A program made the position numbers and the translations under genes. Below are positions 37,296-50,189 of a stretch of 64,000 bases of DNA, piece by piece. Numbering within the stretch: position 1 is the first letter of the stretch; each line of letters begins with the position of its first letter. The notes beneath the pieces are model-generated. The model saw only the letters and a program-made list of their open reading frames with translations, searched no databases and was not told where the DNA came from. The stretch comes from Escallonia rubra (Eukaryota > Streptophyta > Magnoliopsida > Escalloniales > Escalloniaceae): positions 10,001 through 74,000 of the forward strand of contig JAVXUO010000655.1 in NCBI GenBank assembly GCA_033065855.1, in the 5' to 3' direction.

Positions 37296-40084
37296 TTTTC
37301 AAAAAAAAATTAAATTAATAAAATTTATCTATTTAAAATGTTTTTCTCCCAAAAAGAATAAAACATGATGGGCCCAAGCCCAAGCGACGAACCGAGATGG
37401 GAAGGCGGCGTGCGCGTAGACCTTGGGTCAACCTAAGTCATCACTTCTTACATAACTTAGATACCATCAAGGAGCCCAACGCTTAGCTCAAGGCTAAAAC
37501 TTTAATTTTTTTCATTTACTTCTCATTTGCTTTAAATTTGTGAATATTCTATGATTATCAACTCCCCGATAAATGAACAAGAATCAACTTGTTCTTAACT
37601 AAATTATGGTATAGAACTTATTAAAAATTGAATTAAAAATGAATTCTCAAAATGAGTTTAAAACCCAAAATGTCAACATAATCTCTATCACTGTTATGGC
37701 AAAAGCCTCCGTCACCCGAGTTTATAGTCACACATAGAGCCAGAGGCCCCTCATCCAAAACCCTGCTCACAAATCCACCCAATCAATCACGAGCACATCA
37801 TCCCAAACCACTCTCACCAGTCACCATCGAGTCTCGCCAGATGGCCACACCATCATGGAACCCTGTTCAATGTGTTTTACTTACTTGGTACCTGAATCTT
37901 CATAACTAGGCAAAGACGTTGAACTTGTCTTGCTGCCCTGATTCCTCAATGCAAATTAGATTAAGAGTTTCACTGAACCATTCAAAATGTAGGATAGTCC
38001 CAGAACCATACCGGCTAATTTTGCTCCTGCTATCATCGGAACAAGTGTTTTTGGACCTGTTATCAAGTGATGGAATATTGTCGATAAAACTTGTTGACGC
38101 TGCATATAGCAATGTTTAGCGACAAAGTGCAGCAACTATTTTGCATAGTGATTAAAGGTGATAATATCACACACGCGGCTAAAACCTTATGGGGACAAGT
38201 GCCCCTCGCCAAATGGAAGGTTAGAGGAGGTTGTTTGGAGCAAAGCTCCTTTCAGTCCACTCCTTCGTCCTCTTTTGTTTGTCACAGATAAAAAGTATAG
38301 TGCCAACTTTTGAACAATAATAAATGGAGCGTACAAAACGAAAAGTCATTGGACTGAAACACCATGCCATTAGAGCCCTTGACCAGCTAATCAAAGGTCG
38401 TGGGGACCCAAATGCATGCAATCATGGAGACAAGGCCTGGATTTTCACAAGCCAATATGCAGTGACAACGATCGAATGCTTAGGCTTTTTTATCTCTATG
38501 ATCCATGATTTACATATGATATGATAAAAGGCAAACAGACACTAAAATCACCTGTAATTTTCCATGGCATGGGCTGTCAAAATCAAAGAAAGAAGGGTTT
38601 CGTATGCAAGAGGCCAAGCAAGAAAAAGCCACCATCTTTCTTCCAGACTTTCTACCATTGCCTGCTTTATATTACCCAAGCCGAGTTCGTTACTTTACTG
38701 ACTCAAACTTGTGTAATCCTTTTTCTGATTCAAATTATTAAAACTTTTTTCCGTTGAAGTGATAAGAATCCTCTTACTGCTCACGGCATGACTCAAACTT
38801 CTAATAAAAAAGGGCCAAAGTCACCCGACTTTACGACATTTTTAAAGGTAATTAAAGCTGACAAATCTTGAGTACTGATTGGAAAAGATACATTGACAAC
38901 TTGACAAAAACTAAGGGATCTAAATTTGCTGTTAAATTGGGTCACTGAAGTTGTCTGCAAAATTTTTACTCACGCACATTTTTTAATTATGGTTGTTTGT
39001 CGCTAAAATGTGTCTGGAAAAACTCATTCTTGGCGATTCAATTCCCTAATATTTTCCATTTACTTTTCTTTAAAAGTATTTATACACGTAAAGAAAACTT
39101 TTAAATCATCGTTGACAGCCCAACCAAGGCTTCGTCTTCGTCTTCGTAGTCAGAAATTTTTCCTACGATGGACGGAAAGTTAAAGAAGACTTTTTGCGAA
39201 TACTGGATAAAGGCACATATTATTAGATGACAACGTTAAAAGTTTTGTCGATGATTATCAGAAAAAGAAATGAAAAGATGCCGTGCTACATGCCTTTTTC
39301 TTACTTTTTGGTTGTTTTCATAGACGAATTTCTTATTTTCCATAAATGTTCATTCTGAGCAATTGCCCACCTTACAACAGCGGTGGGCCTCGCCACGTGA
39401 TCCAACATACAGGGAAAAAATCATTTTCCTCTACGCTAATTTTTATTTGGTAAAGGTGCGTAAGCTGCATCCTCTTTTTAAAATAGGGAAATAGTTTGTT
39501 ATTTTGGAAAGACAGGAGAAAACACATTCATGTCTTTTGGCGAGAAAAAGGCACGCTTTAGCTGTGAATTTTGTCACTGTTACTGCTAAAAATATGCTCC
39601 AGAACCCTAACCTGGAAAGATGACTTGTAAGGCGAAAAATGAGTGACCCTCGGGTAGAATTTCCCGATGAGAAATCTCCGATATTTAAGTTAAAGTGCAG
39701 CTATAAGATAGGAACTCTGTAAAAACATTAAGACGGTGTTTGTGTGGGTCAATTGTTCACATACCTGGGAGAGGCCCCTTCGTATAGGCACGGATGTAGA
39801 ACACTAATAGAATTAGGAGTCATGGTTGGACTTTGAGCCCTATCCTTGAGGATCATGTTAAAGTCCTTTAAGAACATTCTTTTATCCAGTAAATTGTAGC
39901 CGACCCAGTTTGACAGAGAATGTCAGGTTTATGTGAATAATTGAGAGTTAATACAGAGCAACTACATCCTCATACTCATACATAGTGAATAGACGCTCCA
40001 AAATGCGACCGTACAAAAATTTTCTTTACAAACATACATTGTACTGCAGCGAAAGACTTTCAGGTCTTTAAACAACATGAATTT
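37296..40084. other. Unassigned 2.8 kb, no gene recognised
   Basis: Short open frames between 37900 and 38760 on both strands match nothing I recognise. The stretch 38160-38600 has near-coding base composition and could be an eroded gene fragment. No terminal repeats were seen. Confidence 0.4.
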
Positions 40085-41649
40085 TTACAACATAATATAC
40101 GACTGTAGTCGTAGGACTCTTATCAACCTATCTCGCAACTCAATCTTTATCCCACCATTTCTAGCTGGTCTTACCTCACACAACGGATCCCCTTGCTCAA
40201 CTTTTCTAGCTTGTTCCTTTTTCCTTTCTAGAAGGCTCTCATTGATCAACTTATAACCTGCACAATACAACATAAGGAATGAGCGCAAATCACCCAGTAA
40301 AGACAACACGAGGAGTATCGTGTACAAATGATTCAAGAGACTCGGAGCAATAATAATCATCTCAACGATATAAATGAATCAAGAGTTCCAATAAATTTTT
40401 GACATCAGCATAATTGTCAAAAGATAAATTTTCCTTCGTTAGACTGAGCGGCTTGAAGGCCCAACAGAACAGCATTACTGCCACCTCCTCATGGACTGGA
40501 CTGACTAACTGACTGACTATGCAAGTGAACCCGAAATCCAAGGTCGTAAAAATAAACGTCATTGAAATACAAATCATTAAAATCATCAACATCAAAAGAA
40601 AATAAAATGCAATGCACATGGACACGACGGATAGGACTTAACCAGACACGACAGACTCTGCTCGAGCGACATTCATCCTCTTTGGCCAGTGATCATAATT
40701 CATAGGCCATCCTCCTCATATTGATGTCCCATTTTACGGGATGTTCATCTCAGTCTCAAATAAATAGAAGAGACATTGTCAACAAGAAGGGAACTCATCT
40801 AGAGTGCTTTCCCTAACCACCTTACAACCAAGCAGCATGACTTCTTCAACGGGGCGGACTAAGGGAAAATTTATTTCACCTTACGTCCTCAACAACACAG
40901 CTCAACAAGGAATACCGGATCAAGAGATCAACCGGTGTTCAAACCTAACAACAAGAGTTGAACGTAACGTCATCAACATGGCAGACTTGGGAGAAGATTA
41001 CTGCAAGCCCTCAATAACGTTCTTACATAAGAGGAATGCCGACTACCAGTAAGTGCTGACATTCCACAAACAACATCATCATCAATGATAGGGCGGACTC
41101 GGGAGAAGTTTGCCACATGTCCTCAATGGTGTTCTCAAAGAGAAGAGATATCAGCTATCAAATCTCACACAACAACCACACGATAACCCCTACGCATCAC
41201 CATTATCAACTTCAAGTATGCTAATTGAATCGAATCATAGCATACTAGAACACGCATCATCCTCATTCAATTCTATCAACATGGTGGACTAAGGTAATTT
41301 ATTCTACCCTAAGTCCTCAACAGCACAATTCAAATATGCGTATACCGGTCACAATGACTACCGGTGACCAATCATAACAACAAGAATTCAACAATACGTC
41401 ATCAACATGGCATGCTAATCGAAACAATGAATTACCATATCAGAACCGAATTGTCCTTACCTGATTGGCTTATAGCCGAAGAAACTCAATCTCTGATCGC
41501 AACGAGCTGCATCACCTAGTCAAATCATACCCTGCTCGTTAGTCATCATTCAACATATACGCACTCCTTATTCTACCCTGTCCCATTGAATCGTTTATAG
41601 CGTCTTATGACCACTAGTTAACCTAGTCCAATAATTAGATCCTTTACCT
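40085..41649. repeat. Degenerate repeats, probably LTR-retrotransposon DNA
   Basis: The motif GGCGGACTAAGGGAAAATTT and variants (near 40850, 40982, 41092 and 41283) recur with CCTCAATAACGTTCTTACAT- and TACCGG-containing sequence at irregular 100-250 bp spacing. This is typical of decayed untranslated regions of large gypsy elements. The 91-codon minus frame at 40085-40360 is unassigned. Confidence 0.4.
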
Positions 41650-42834
41650 AGCCTTATCGACGCATGAGCGATAGCAACCTCCCTCATTTTAGAAGTATTA
41701 CCTTCCACCATTCTGGAAGTTTAATAACGCACGTTCCCAAAAATTTGGCGTCAACATCACAAATTATCAAAATACCCCCTCATGGCCGCTACACCACTGA
41801 ACACCCCAAAACCGCTTTACAACTACTTTTTAGATATGCTACATCATTTATAGGCCAAATAGTCTCTCAGAAAATTTTAGAGAAAAAATTACCAAAACAC
41901 CCCCTTCTAGGCGGTAAATTACCAAAATAGCCCCTGATGGTTCACTACCACCTCAACACCCCAGATCTGCTTCAAAAAAACTTTAAAACACTATTTTAGG
42001 CATCCTGAAATCATTTTTGAGCTAAAAAAAATTAGGAAATTTTTGCCCAAAAATTCTGAACCGGTGTCTAGACCGAGCGCTTAAAGGTCCGTTCGGCCAA
42101 AAATAGCAAACAGATTTGGAATGACCCAAAATCTCGTGAAATGGATCTTCTCAACATCCTAAGGTTTTCATAAAATTTTTGCGTGAAACCGCGCTAATTT
42201 GAGATTTTAAATTTCATCGTAAAGTTCCAAATTTCCCGTATCCGCTCACCCCCTTCCCAACCTCGGAAAAATCTAAAATGTTTCCACGACACAGGTCTCC
42301 TAAAAATAACTAGGATTTCTTTTTCACACTTTAGCTAAATCTGAACCGAACTATTTTTAAAAAATCAGATAGGAAACTGCTTCATTATTTTTCATCTTTA
42401 GCGACAATTACATGTGACTATTCAGATCATCACACACACTAACACACCTTGGCCGCACGCACATGTCTTCTTCCTCCTCCAGCCCGTCACACATCTGGGC
42501 ACACTCATCCCATAATTAAGCATGGATTTCTCACTTTTCCTCACTTTCAAGCATTCAATCGCATCGAAATTTACATTTTAATGCCCTAAATCCATCCAAT
42601 TTACATAATTTCACCACATTAATCCATATACATTTCTGAAATTGAAGAACACACACTAGAACACACTTAAACACACACCCACGCACACTGAAATCAACCT
42701 AATTTGAAACCCTTATTCGTTTTCCCTTTTTATTGTTGTTTCATGTCTTATATCCATGATTCCAACGAGATTTCATCATTATTTCTTCATCCCAATCCAA
42801 TTATACAACCGCATATGGATATATATATATATAT

Positions 42835-42883
<49 letters not shown>

Positions 42884-43553
42884 CATATACTCATATAGAT
42901 TCATTCAATTTCCACGAATTTTGTTTCAAAATCATATCCCGTTAGGATTTGAATTTCCCCTTTCTTCCCTTCCTTTCCTTCTTCTTCCTTTTTTGTTCTC
43001 CTTTTTTTTTCCTCCTTCCCGTAGCTGCTACAGTGCGTGTTCTTCATGTTCTTCTATTTGGGTTATTTTAATTTTGCACCCCAAAATTTTTTTCTTGATA
43101 ATTCCCTTCTCATAAGCTTATCCCAAATACTTTATAATTCCTAACCATGACTCAGATTATAGTAAGCAGGAGGTGGCCATCGTGCATGGCCTGTTTTCAT
43201 CAGGTTATGACACATTTTGCAAATTTTAACTTTTGCACTTTGGCCTTTCAAGTTTCCAAAATTGCATTTTGACCCCTCAACTTGGAAAATTATAATTTGA
43301 CCCCAAAATTATCGTAACCCCTCATTTAGCCCCCTAGCACCTCATTATCATTGAAATGATGCTACTTAATTAAAATATGCATCCCGTTCACCATATATTT
43401 TTTAAAATTATATTTTTGCCCCTTAACTTTCCAAAATTACATTTTGACCCCCAAGACCAAACTAACCTCCCATTTTATTCTAATTAGCGATTATCGATAA
43501 AAATAATGCCTCGATTAATCTAATTCTCTCTTAGATTAAATTAGGGTATTACA
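41650..43553 (-). repeat. Ty3/gypsy-type LTR, minus strand
   Basis: Read on the minus strand it begins TGTAATACCCTAATTTAATC at 43553, the usual start of chromovirus (Tekay-like) LTRs. It continues with alternating blocks of the kind GGGGTCAAAATGTAATTTTG that are characteristic of those LTRs. A (TA)n tract lies at 42820-42882. The inner border is not identifiable, so 41650 is approximate. No polyprotein domain was seen beside it. Confidence 0.5.
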
Positions 43554-45024
43554 TACTCAACATATCTATATACTTATGTGCAATTGCACCAAAAGAATCC
43601 TAAACTGGAGTATAATCATTAAGAAAACTCATTGGCAATTGTCATAGTTATTCACAACTTAGTATACTGAGGTCAGCGTATGGTCCCACTTACTAGGATC
43701 CAAAATCCATCCTCCACCCGGGATAAACAATATTGTGGACTCAAGGGCGAACCACGATGCAAGAGTATTGTGCGCCAACTTATGTTCCCGTTGACCAAGA
43801 CCCAAAATCCACTTTCCCTTGTGGATATGAGACAGAATAAACACTCTTAACCTCTCAACACCGTACCACAATTCACACAAAGTTCTCAAAACAACACAAC
43901 ACATACCATGACAATTTTAATTCAATTTCTCATCAACCAATTTCACAAAAGCAGAGGTATAACAAAATACTTTAAAATTATCATTTGGTAAGTCACGTGT
44001 ACATACACATATATTGGAAAATAGTTTGTACGAAGGAACATGGTAGGAGTACTTACCTGAATAACTAAGCGGCTCAGGTTCCCAAGTCTGCCCTAACTCT
44101 TGTCTATCGGAACCTAAACAATAAAATTTTCGGATGTTATTTATTGTCCTCCAATTATGCCTAGGTGCTAAACTCTCGAAAGTAGCGCGTTTCATAACCT
44201 TCAGAGGCACTATCTAGCACTAATTGAACGCCGGCTCCTATGAAATCTTCTAGCTAGCTATAATTTGGATTTCCCATTAGTAGGGAGGGTCCGAGTGCCT
44301 CGTATCGTGGGATCCCCATTAGTGATGGCCATTCTCATATTTCTAGCTAGCTATAATTTGGATTTCTATGCATCAACGCCGAACGGCTTAATGAGTACCG
44401 CAGATTTAGGCACCAAGATCCCCTAATGCGAGTCTGGTCCAACGGCTTAATGAGTAGCAATTTTATGTCTAAGTAGCTTTTCGAACGAGTTGCGGTCCAT
44501 TGCCTTTTAGCCAAAACGGCCGCCAAGAATTTTAAAGGTCGTTCGAAAAAGGGGCAAAATACGAATATCTCTTTGCGTAAAAAACGGCACTAACATTAGA
44601 TTCTAAGGATATTGTAAACTGCCTTGTAAGGTGGCGCTCGTGAAAAATGTGGTCTCTCTCCTCCAAATTGCTCTCTCTATTATGTCCCTTTTATTGGAGT
44701 AGTTGAGCTTCGAAGTATCAGATCTGGTTAGTGTTGTTGACGCTACAAGAAGTGACACCACTTAGGGCGCTTGTCGAACGCCCCTATAAGCCCAAAAAAT
44801 GCCCCAATTAACTCCCGACATTCTCTCAGACCATTAAATTACGAAAGTAGTTGAGTCCTACGATCATGCCGGATGCCGAAGAGCGTCGTTATGCAGCACT
44901 ACCAATAAGGCTTTTTTACAGGCGCATTGATAAACTCTCAAAAGTAGGGCGTTTCAGTACCCTCTGTGGCATTATGTGGTGCTAATTAAATCGGCTCCTA
45001 TGACATCTTTTAGAATAATAAGTA
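43554..45024. other. Decayed repeats between LTR and MULE
   Basis: No gene is seen. There are two degenerate copies of a roughly 110-bp unit at 43675-43880 (CAAAATCCA...). A direct repeat of about 80 bp (ACTCTCRAAAGTAG...GGCTCCTATGA) occurs at 44170-44248 and 44935-45005. A segment at 44285-44345 is inverted relative to 55540-55625. Confidence 0.5.
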
Positions 45025-46093
45025 GGGAAAATTGCGTAAAATACCCCTATAGTTTGGGGTAGTTGCAAAAACATCCTATTGTTACAAAAATTTCATAAAG
45101 ACACATGAAATAGTAAAAGTGTTGCACCGTAAAAATTCCGTAATGGAATGGTGAAAATGGCTAAATTGCCCCTCTATATAAATGAGAATGGCACGGTTTC
45201 TTCTCCTGAATGGCCAATTTTCCTCCTCCTTCTTCACGAGATCACTTAGTGGATCGATGGTGGGCTCGTGGCGGCGCAAGTGGGAATCGCAGATTGCGGC
45301 GCAAGTGGCGGAGCAAACGATGGGACTGGCGGAGCAAACGATGGATCACGAGTATCTTATTTACCCGAACTGCACAATCTTAGTCTAGGGTTTCAATCGC
45401 AGATTGCGATTTGAAACCCTAGATCTGAGATTGTGCGATTAGGGTTCTCAATTGTTATGGCCGCAGTGGGATTAGTGTTCAATTTAAGTTTGGGGGTTCA
45501 ATTAGGGTTCGAGTGGTTGTGCGTTTGGTTTGGGTTTAATTGGATGGCTGGAGCGTGATCGACGGTGATGGTGGCGGCGGGATCGGGTGGCTGTTGGCGG
45601 TGATGGGATTATGTGCAGCAGTTGGTGGCGACGGGATTTAATTAGGCATATGGTGGCGCCGGTTGTGGGTGGCGCAAGTTGCAGACGGGGTGGTGGAGGT
45701 GGGATTGTGAAGGGTTTACACTGGTGGCGCACTGTGATGGGGCTAGCTGCTGCTAGGCGCACAAGACTGGGGTGGTGGCAGCGGCGCCGGCGCCGGTTGT
45801 GGGTTGGTCTGGTGGAGACGGGTGGTTGTTGGGGGTGGCTAGGGTTAGGTTTTGGTAGAATTGAGATTTGTTTGAGAGAGAAAAAAGAAAAGGGTACTTT
45901 AGTCTTTTAACGTAAAATTTTTTTACTACACGCATTGTTCAAGAGGTGTGAAGAGCACGCTCTGTTAATTTTGATGATTTTTCTCACGGTTGCAACAAAA
46001 TAAACGCTAGATGGAGGTCTTTGCAATTTTTGTAACAACAGGGGTGTTTTTGCAACTACCCCAAACCATAGGGATATTTTACGCAATTTTCCC
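45025..46093. mobile_element. MULE with perfect 9-bp target duplication
   Basis: The termini are GGGAAAATTGCGTAAAATAC at 45025 and its reverse complement ending at 46093, with about 70 bp of inverted repeat. TAATAAGTA flanks both sides exactly (45016-45024 and 46094-46102). Length and duplication identify a Mutator-like element. The interior (45180-45850) is G- and C-rich with open frames that look like captured untranslated or coding DNA, including a short frame MARFLLLNGQFSSSFF at 45188, which I cannot assign. No transposase is present. Confidence 0.88.
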
Positions 46094-46852
46094 TAATAAG
46101 TAGAAAACTTTTGATTTCCCCGGAATAACATAGAATCTACAAGATAACTTACAAAAGCAAGAAAATACGAGGTATGTTCATATTACAAAGAGGTCAGAAA
46201 CTTTAGAGTTTCTCATAAGTGAGAGTAGGACACTTGTCTCCACGAAAATTAAAATATACAATAAAATCCACTAGCTAGTAGATCACAAATCTTTCTCAAA
46301 TCTGAATGAAAGAAGGACATCTCATCAGGTAGCAAAAAATCCGAGTGATCTATAACCTTAATAAACAGAGTTGCAAGGATTGGCGAATATGGGAGGATCG
46401 AGTACTTCGTGACTAGCTTTAAAATGGACTTTCTGTTATTTTTTGTTTCCGATTTTGAGATGATCTGCATAGTGTTCACAAAGTGCAGAAAACAATTGTA
46501 TGTTTTGTTGAGCTTTACTGGAATAAAAGGAACTTTTCTGCAAGCTGGTAAATTTTCTCTTTGATTTATTATATCACAGTTAGCTGTTGTGGTGCTAAGC
46601 CGAGCAATCATCACTAGTTAAGCTAGCTAATTCAAAACCCCTAGACAGAGGTATACCATCAACTCGATCAGGGCAGAAGAAAAGATGGAAAATTTCCGAT
46701 CACTAGCTAGACCCAGATTATCTAACAATCAAATACCGATATGTTCCAATATGCCTCAATCGTAAAATTATAGGAAGCCGCCAACCACGAAACTAGGCTG
46801 ATATGTATTAAACGGTCGGGGGCATCCAGGTAAAACAAAGGGCTAATCCAAA
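46094..46852. other. No gene recognised
   Basis: AT-rich DNA between two MULEs. The 121-codon minus frame at 46249-46614 has no recognisable motif. Confidence 0.4.
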
Positions 46853-47161
46853 TCGGTACCCAAAAGCATTGCCCCAGAATAGCTTAAGGACTCAACATTT
46901 TAAAAGTATCAAATGAGTACCTTAGGTACGATTTTTGATCCAAATAACTCTGAAGGCTGATGGACGGTAGAATCCGTTAAAAAGTCTATGGGCATGACTG
47001 TCTTTATAAAAAAATGTCCACGTGCCGGCCCTATTTCCTTTTTTTTTTCTTCTTCTTCCCCCCCCCCCCCCCCCCCCTTCCTTTCCTCTCTCAGACACAC
47101 AAACACAAGCTAGCGCGTGGAATCGACACACACACACCACCCCCACACCCAAAAAAGAACA

Positions 47162-47397
47162 AATTTTGGCTCATACCCCGGTTGTAGGAATCTTCCTCCA
47201 ACCCCGTGTATAGTGACAATTAACAGTCCCTAAATGTTTCTAGTGGCTTTTCTTCTAACACTATCAACGACAATTATTATTGGCACTTTCTTAGCGTCAC
47301 TAAATAAAAGCGACTAAAAACATTTAGATACGATTGATTGTCGCTATATAGGAGTAGGAGGAAGATTCCTTCAATCGGGGGTAGCAGCTAAATTTTT
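47162..47397 (+). mobile_element. Foldback MITE, copy 1
   Basis: The ends fold on each other: TACCCCGGTTGTAGGAATCTTCC at the left pairs with GGAAGATTCCTTCAATCGGGG at the right. In between, TTTAGTGRC / AGTGACAATTA motifs occur in both orientations. Copies 2 and 3 below match over most of the 235 bp. Confidence 0.7.
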
Positions 47398-47906
47398 TCC
47401 CCAAAAATGGTATTTTCACCGCCATCTCGCTCCAAAATCCTTGCTCTCTTCCGCTCGTTCCTTCGCGCGGCCTGTCAATACACCGACAACATCAGGGAGC
47501 ACAACAGATGCCAAACCTCTTTCGCATTTCACCGAAACAGCCACATCTCGAAACCGGCTGCCACATAAGCCGCCATCTCGAATAGTAAGTTCTATGCTAG
47601 CTGCCGTTCTCTAGTAGGCTGGTCGTGGTGTCCTCTTTCTACGCGCCCAAGGTCAAGAGCACACTTAACATAAACTAAAGGTATTTTTAGCAATCGTTTA
47701 ATGCTGATTCAGAGTTTTTAATTGGATTATTTGAGCAGGGTTTTCTAGCCGGTGTTTTTACGATCTGAGATTCTGTTAAGTTTTATGAATTTACGTTTCA
47801 AGAAATTCTTGGGTCTATCTTTACTGATGGAAAATTTGGCCTTAACTATAGATTCGTGAGTAATTTAGGGTTTTTGACTGGATTATCTGAACTAGGTTTT
47901 GAAGTC

Positions 47907-48140
47907 GGAAAAAATTTGGATGTTACCCTGATCGGAGGAATCTTCTTCCTACCCCCTATATAGCGAACATCAATCTTCTATATACGTTTTTAGTGACTTT
48001 TATTTAGTAACACTAAAAAAGTGGTACCAATAATTATCGCTGATAGTATTAAAAGAAAAGTCATTAGAAACTTTTAATTGTCACTATACACGGGGTTGGA
48101 GGAAGATTTCTACAACCCTAGTAGGAGCCAAACTTTGTTC
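47907..48140 (-). mobile_element. Foldback MITE, copy 2 (inverted to copy 1)
   Basis: The reverse complement aligns end to end with copy 1, including CAACCCCGTGTATAGTGACA and TTAGTAACACTAAAAAAG-type interior sequence. The ends GGAAGATTTCTACAACCC and GGGTAACATCC-type sequence are imperfect inverted repeats. Confidence 0.7.
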
Positions 48141-48358
48141 TTTAAAGTCAGTGTTAATGCAACTCGAGATTATGTTAAACTTTGTGAATTTATTTTGCAA
48201 GTAATTGTTGGGTGCTGTGGGTATTTGTGTTATGGGTTTTGTGTACGTGGGTGGGTGGGGTGTGTGTGTGTGTGTTACGAGGTGCGTGTGTGTGAGTGGG
48301 TGGGTGCGGGTGCGGGTGCGGGTGCGGGGGTGTGTGTGAGAGTGCGCGCGCGTGTGTA

Positions 48359-48395
<37 letters not shown>

Positions 48396-48560
48396 AGAAG
48401 AAGAAGAAGAAGGGATGGCCACGTGGACATTTTTTCATAAAGACAGTCATGCCTCTGGACTTTTAACGGATTCTACCTTCTGTCAGCTTTGGGACTTAAT
48501 TGGTTCAAAAATGTTACCTAAGTACTCATTTGGTACTCAGTGATACTTTAGGGTACATAT

Positions 48561-48830
48561 TTTGAATTACTCCTAAAATATATGAAATGGACCGTAGTAA
48601 AATAAAAAGATTAAATGGACTAGAATTAAATACTGGCGTGTAGTAAGAAGCAGTGGTTGGTTGATTGATGGTGGATTGTTCACTAGTAGTGGCTGGTGAT
48701 GATCTACAACTTGCGATAGCATGATATCCGCAAAAGGAAACAAGAACAGTGGTAACAGTGAGATCCACAATAAGCAACTTGCGACACCCTCCTTTGTAGT
48801 ATCATGGAACTGGTATAAAAATTTTGAGGA
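48561..48830. other. Spacer without recognised feature
   Basis: AT-rich DNA between the MULE-like element and the third MITE; nothing recognised. Confidence 0.4.
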
Positions 48831-49068
48831 AATTTTTTTCTGCTACCCAGGTTGTAGGAAGATACGTACTTGCAACCATATATCGACAATAAATTGTCAT
48901 TAATTATTTTTAGTGGTCATTATTTAGTAACACTAAAAAAGTACTACTAAGAATTGTGGCTGAAAGTATTAGCAGAAAAGTTACTTAAAATATTTAGCAA
49001 TTATTAATTGGTGCTATACAAAGGGGTTGTTGGTATCTTCTTATAACCCGGGTATGAGCAAATTTTTT
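48831..49068 (+). mobile_element. Foldback MITE, copy 3
   Basis: TACCCAGGTTGTAGGAAGAT at the left and TCTTCTTATAACCCGGGTA at the right form inverted ends. The interior again carries TTTAGTAACACTAAAAAAGT, shared with copy 2. It directly abuts the LTR beginning at 49069. Confidence 0.68.
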
Positions 49069-50189
49069 TGTAACAACCCAAAACCTGAGGCTAGTTCTAT
49101 GGGGGGTAAAAAATTGTAGCTGATTATTTATTGGACCTTTAATGACGAATTGCTGAGCATTAATCTTTGTAATCTTTAGTGACAAATTCTTTTAGAAACC
49201 ATAAGTTATAGCTTAATGATAGCAGTTATAGGTGATATTGATTGATGTCTTTAGCGTCGATTAGCATTAACGATATTTTTAGACATTTAGTAACAATTTC
49301 TATACTCTATAGTTAGCATCGATATTTTATTTAACAATTTTTAGCGACGATTAGTGTAGCAGGGTCAGCTATAAATCTAAACTTAAATTGGGAATTCTTG
49401 GATAAACAAAGATTACAACAAAATCTGATTTTACTTTAAAAATTATTTTAAAAATATGTTAACCCTTCTATTTTGGAAAGAGTGAGAACCAAGGAAGTGA
49501 AAGTGGAGAGAATTCTATGAGATTTTTGGTTACCGGAAAAAAGAGCAAATTGCTCTTTGGTTACAAAAGAGAGAGAGAGAGAGAGAATTCTAAAGGAGTT
49601 TGCGAGAAAGGGAAAGAAAAGCCACACAGGGAAAGAAGGATATCGACACAAAATCGGAAGAGAAAGGGTCGGCACCGTGTATATGGTGTGTGCAGATGAT
49701 ATTACCTCTGGCAAAGTAGCGAATGATTTTCGTAACCCCTCTTGAAATTTTTAGTGTTTTTGCGTGTCAAATGCCGCGTATATATGTATACAATATATAT
49801 GTGCAATGGTTTATAGCCCGGGGGGGGGGGGGGGGTTGTGAAAAAGGGGGCAGCCAGGGATCTAGCCGTGATTGTGTGTGATCGTGAAAAAGGGTAGTTG
49901 GTGACATCCGTGAGTAAAAATAGATGTGAAGGGGCTGTGGGTTCGGAGAGAGAGCTCCCGTAAGGGACTACAATTTGGCGTACTTGGGTTGTGCGTTAGG
50001 GGGCAGCCTTGGTGGCTGCCGTGGGTCCACTGGGTGCGTCAAAGTGTGTGTTTGTGTGAACCTGTGTGAGTGCTATAAATGGTGTGTGCAGATGGATAAA
50101 TTATGAGTGAAGTGTTATGTTTTTGTGTATGTTTGAGTGTATATAACGTGAAGTGAGGGTGTGTTATTCGTGTGAGAAAAGGACTGTTT
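49069..50189 (+). repeat. Gypsy-type LTR or LTR-derived block, copy 1
   Basis: It begins TGTAACAACCCAAAACCTGAG and aligns for about 400 bp with the block starting at 50190, sharing TTTAGCGACGATTAG, CATAAGTTATA and ATTTTAAAAATTAT. It then contains a G run (49819-49836) and TG-rich sequence. Start and composition fit a Tekay-like LTR. No coding region is attached. Confidence 0.5.

Larger units (their letters stand above)
46853..48560. mobile_element. MULE-like TIR element with two MITEs nested
   Basis: Inverted repeats of about 150 bp share GGTAGAATCCGTTAAAA and GCATGACTGTCTTTAT and TGTCCACGTG (left 46890-47020, right 48417-48545). The outer limits are approximate and no clean duplication was read. 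The interior carries a C run (47058-47077), GT/GCGGGT and GA/GAA microsatellites (48240-48412) and two inverted copies of a foldback MITE. A GC-rich segment at 47410-47660 is unassigned. Confidence 0.6.
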
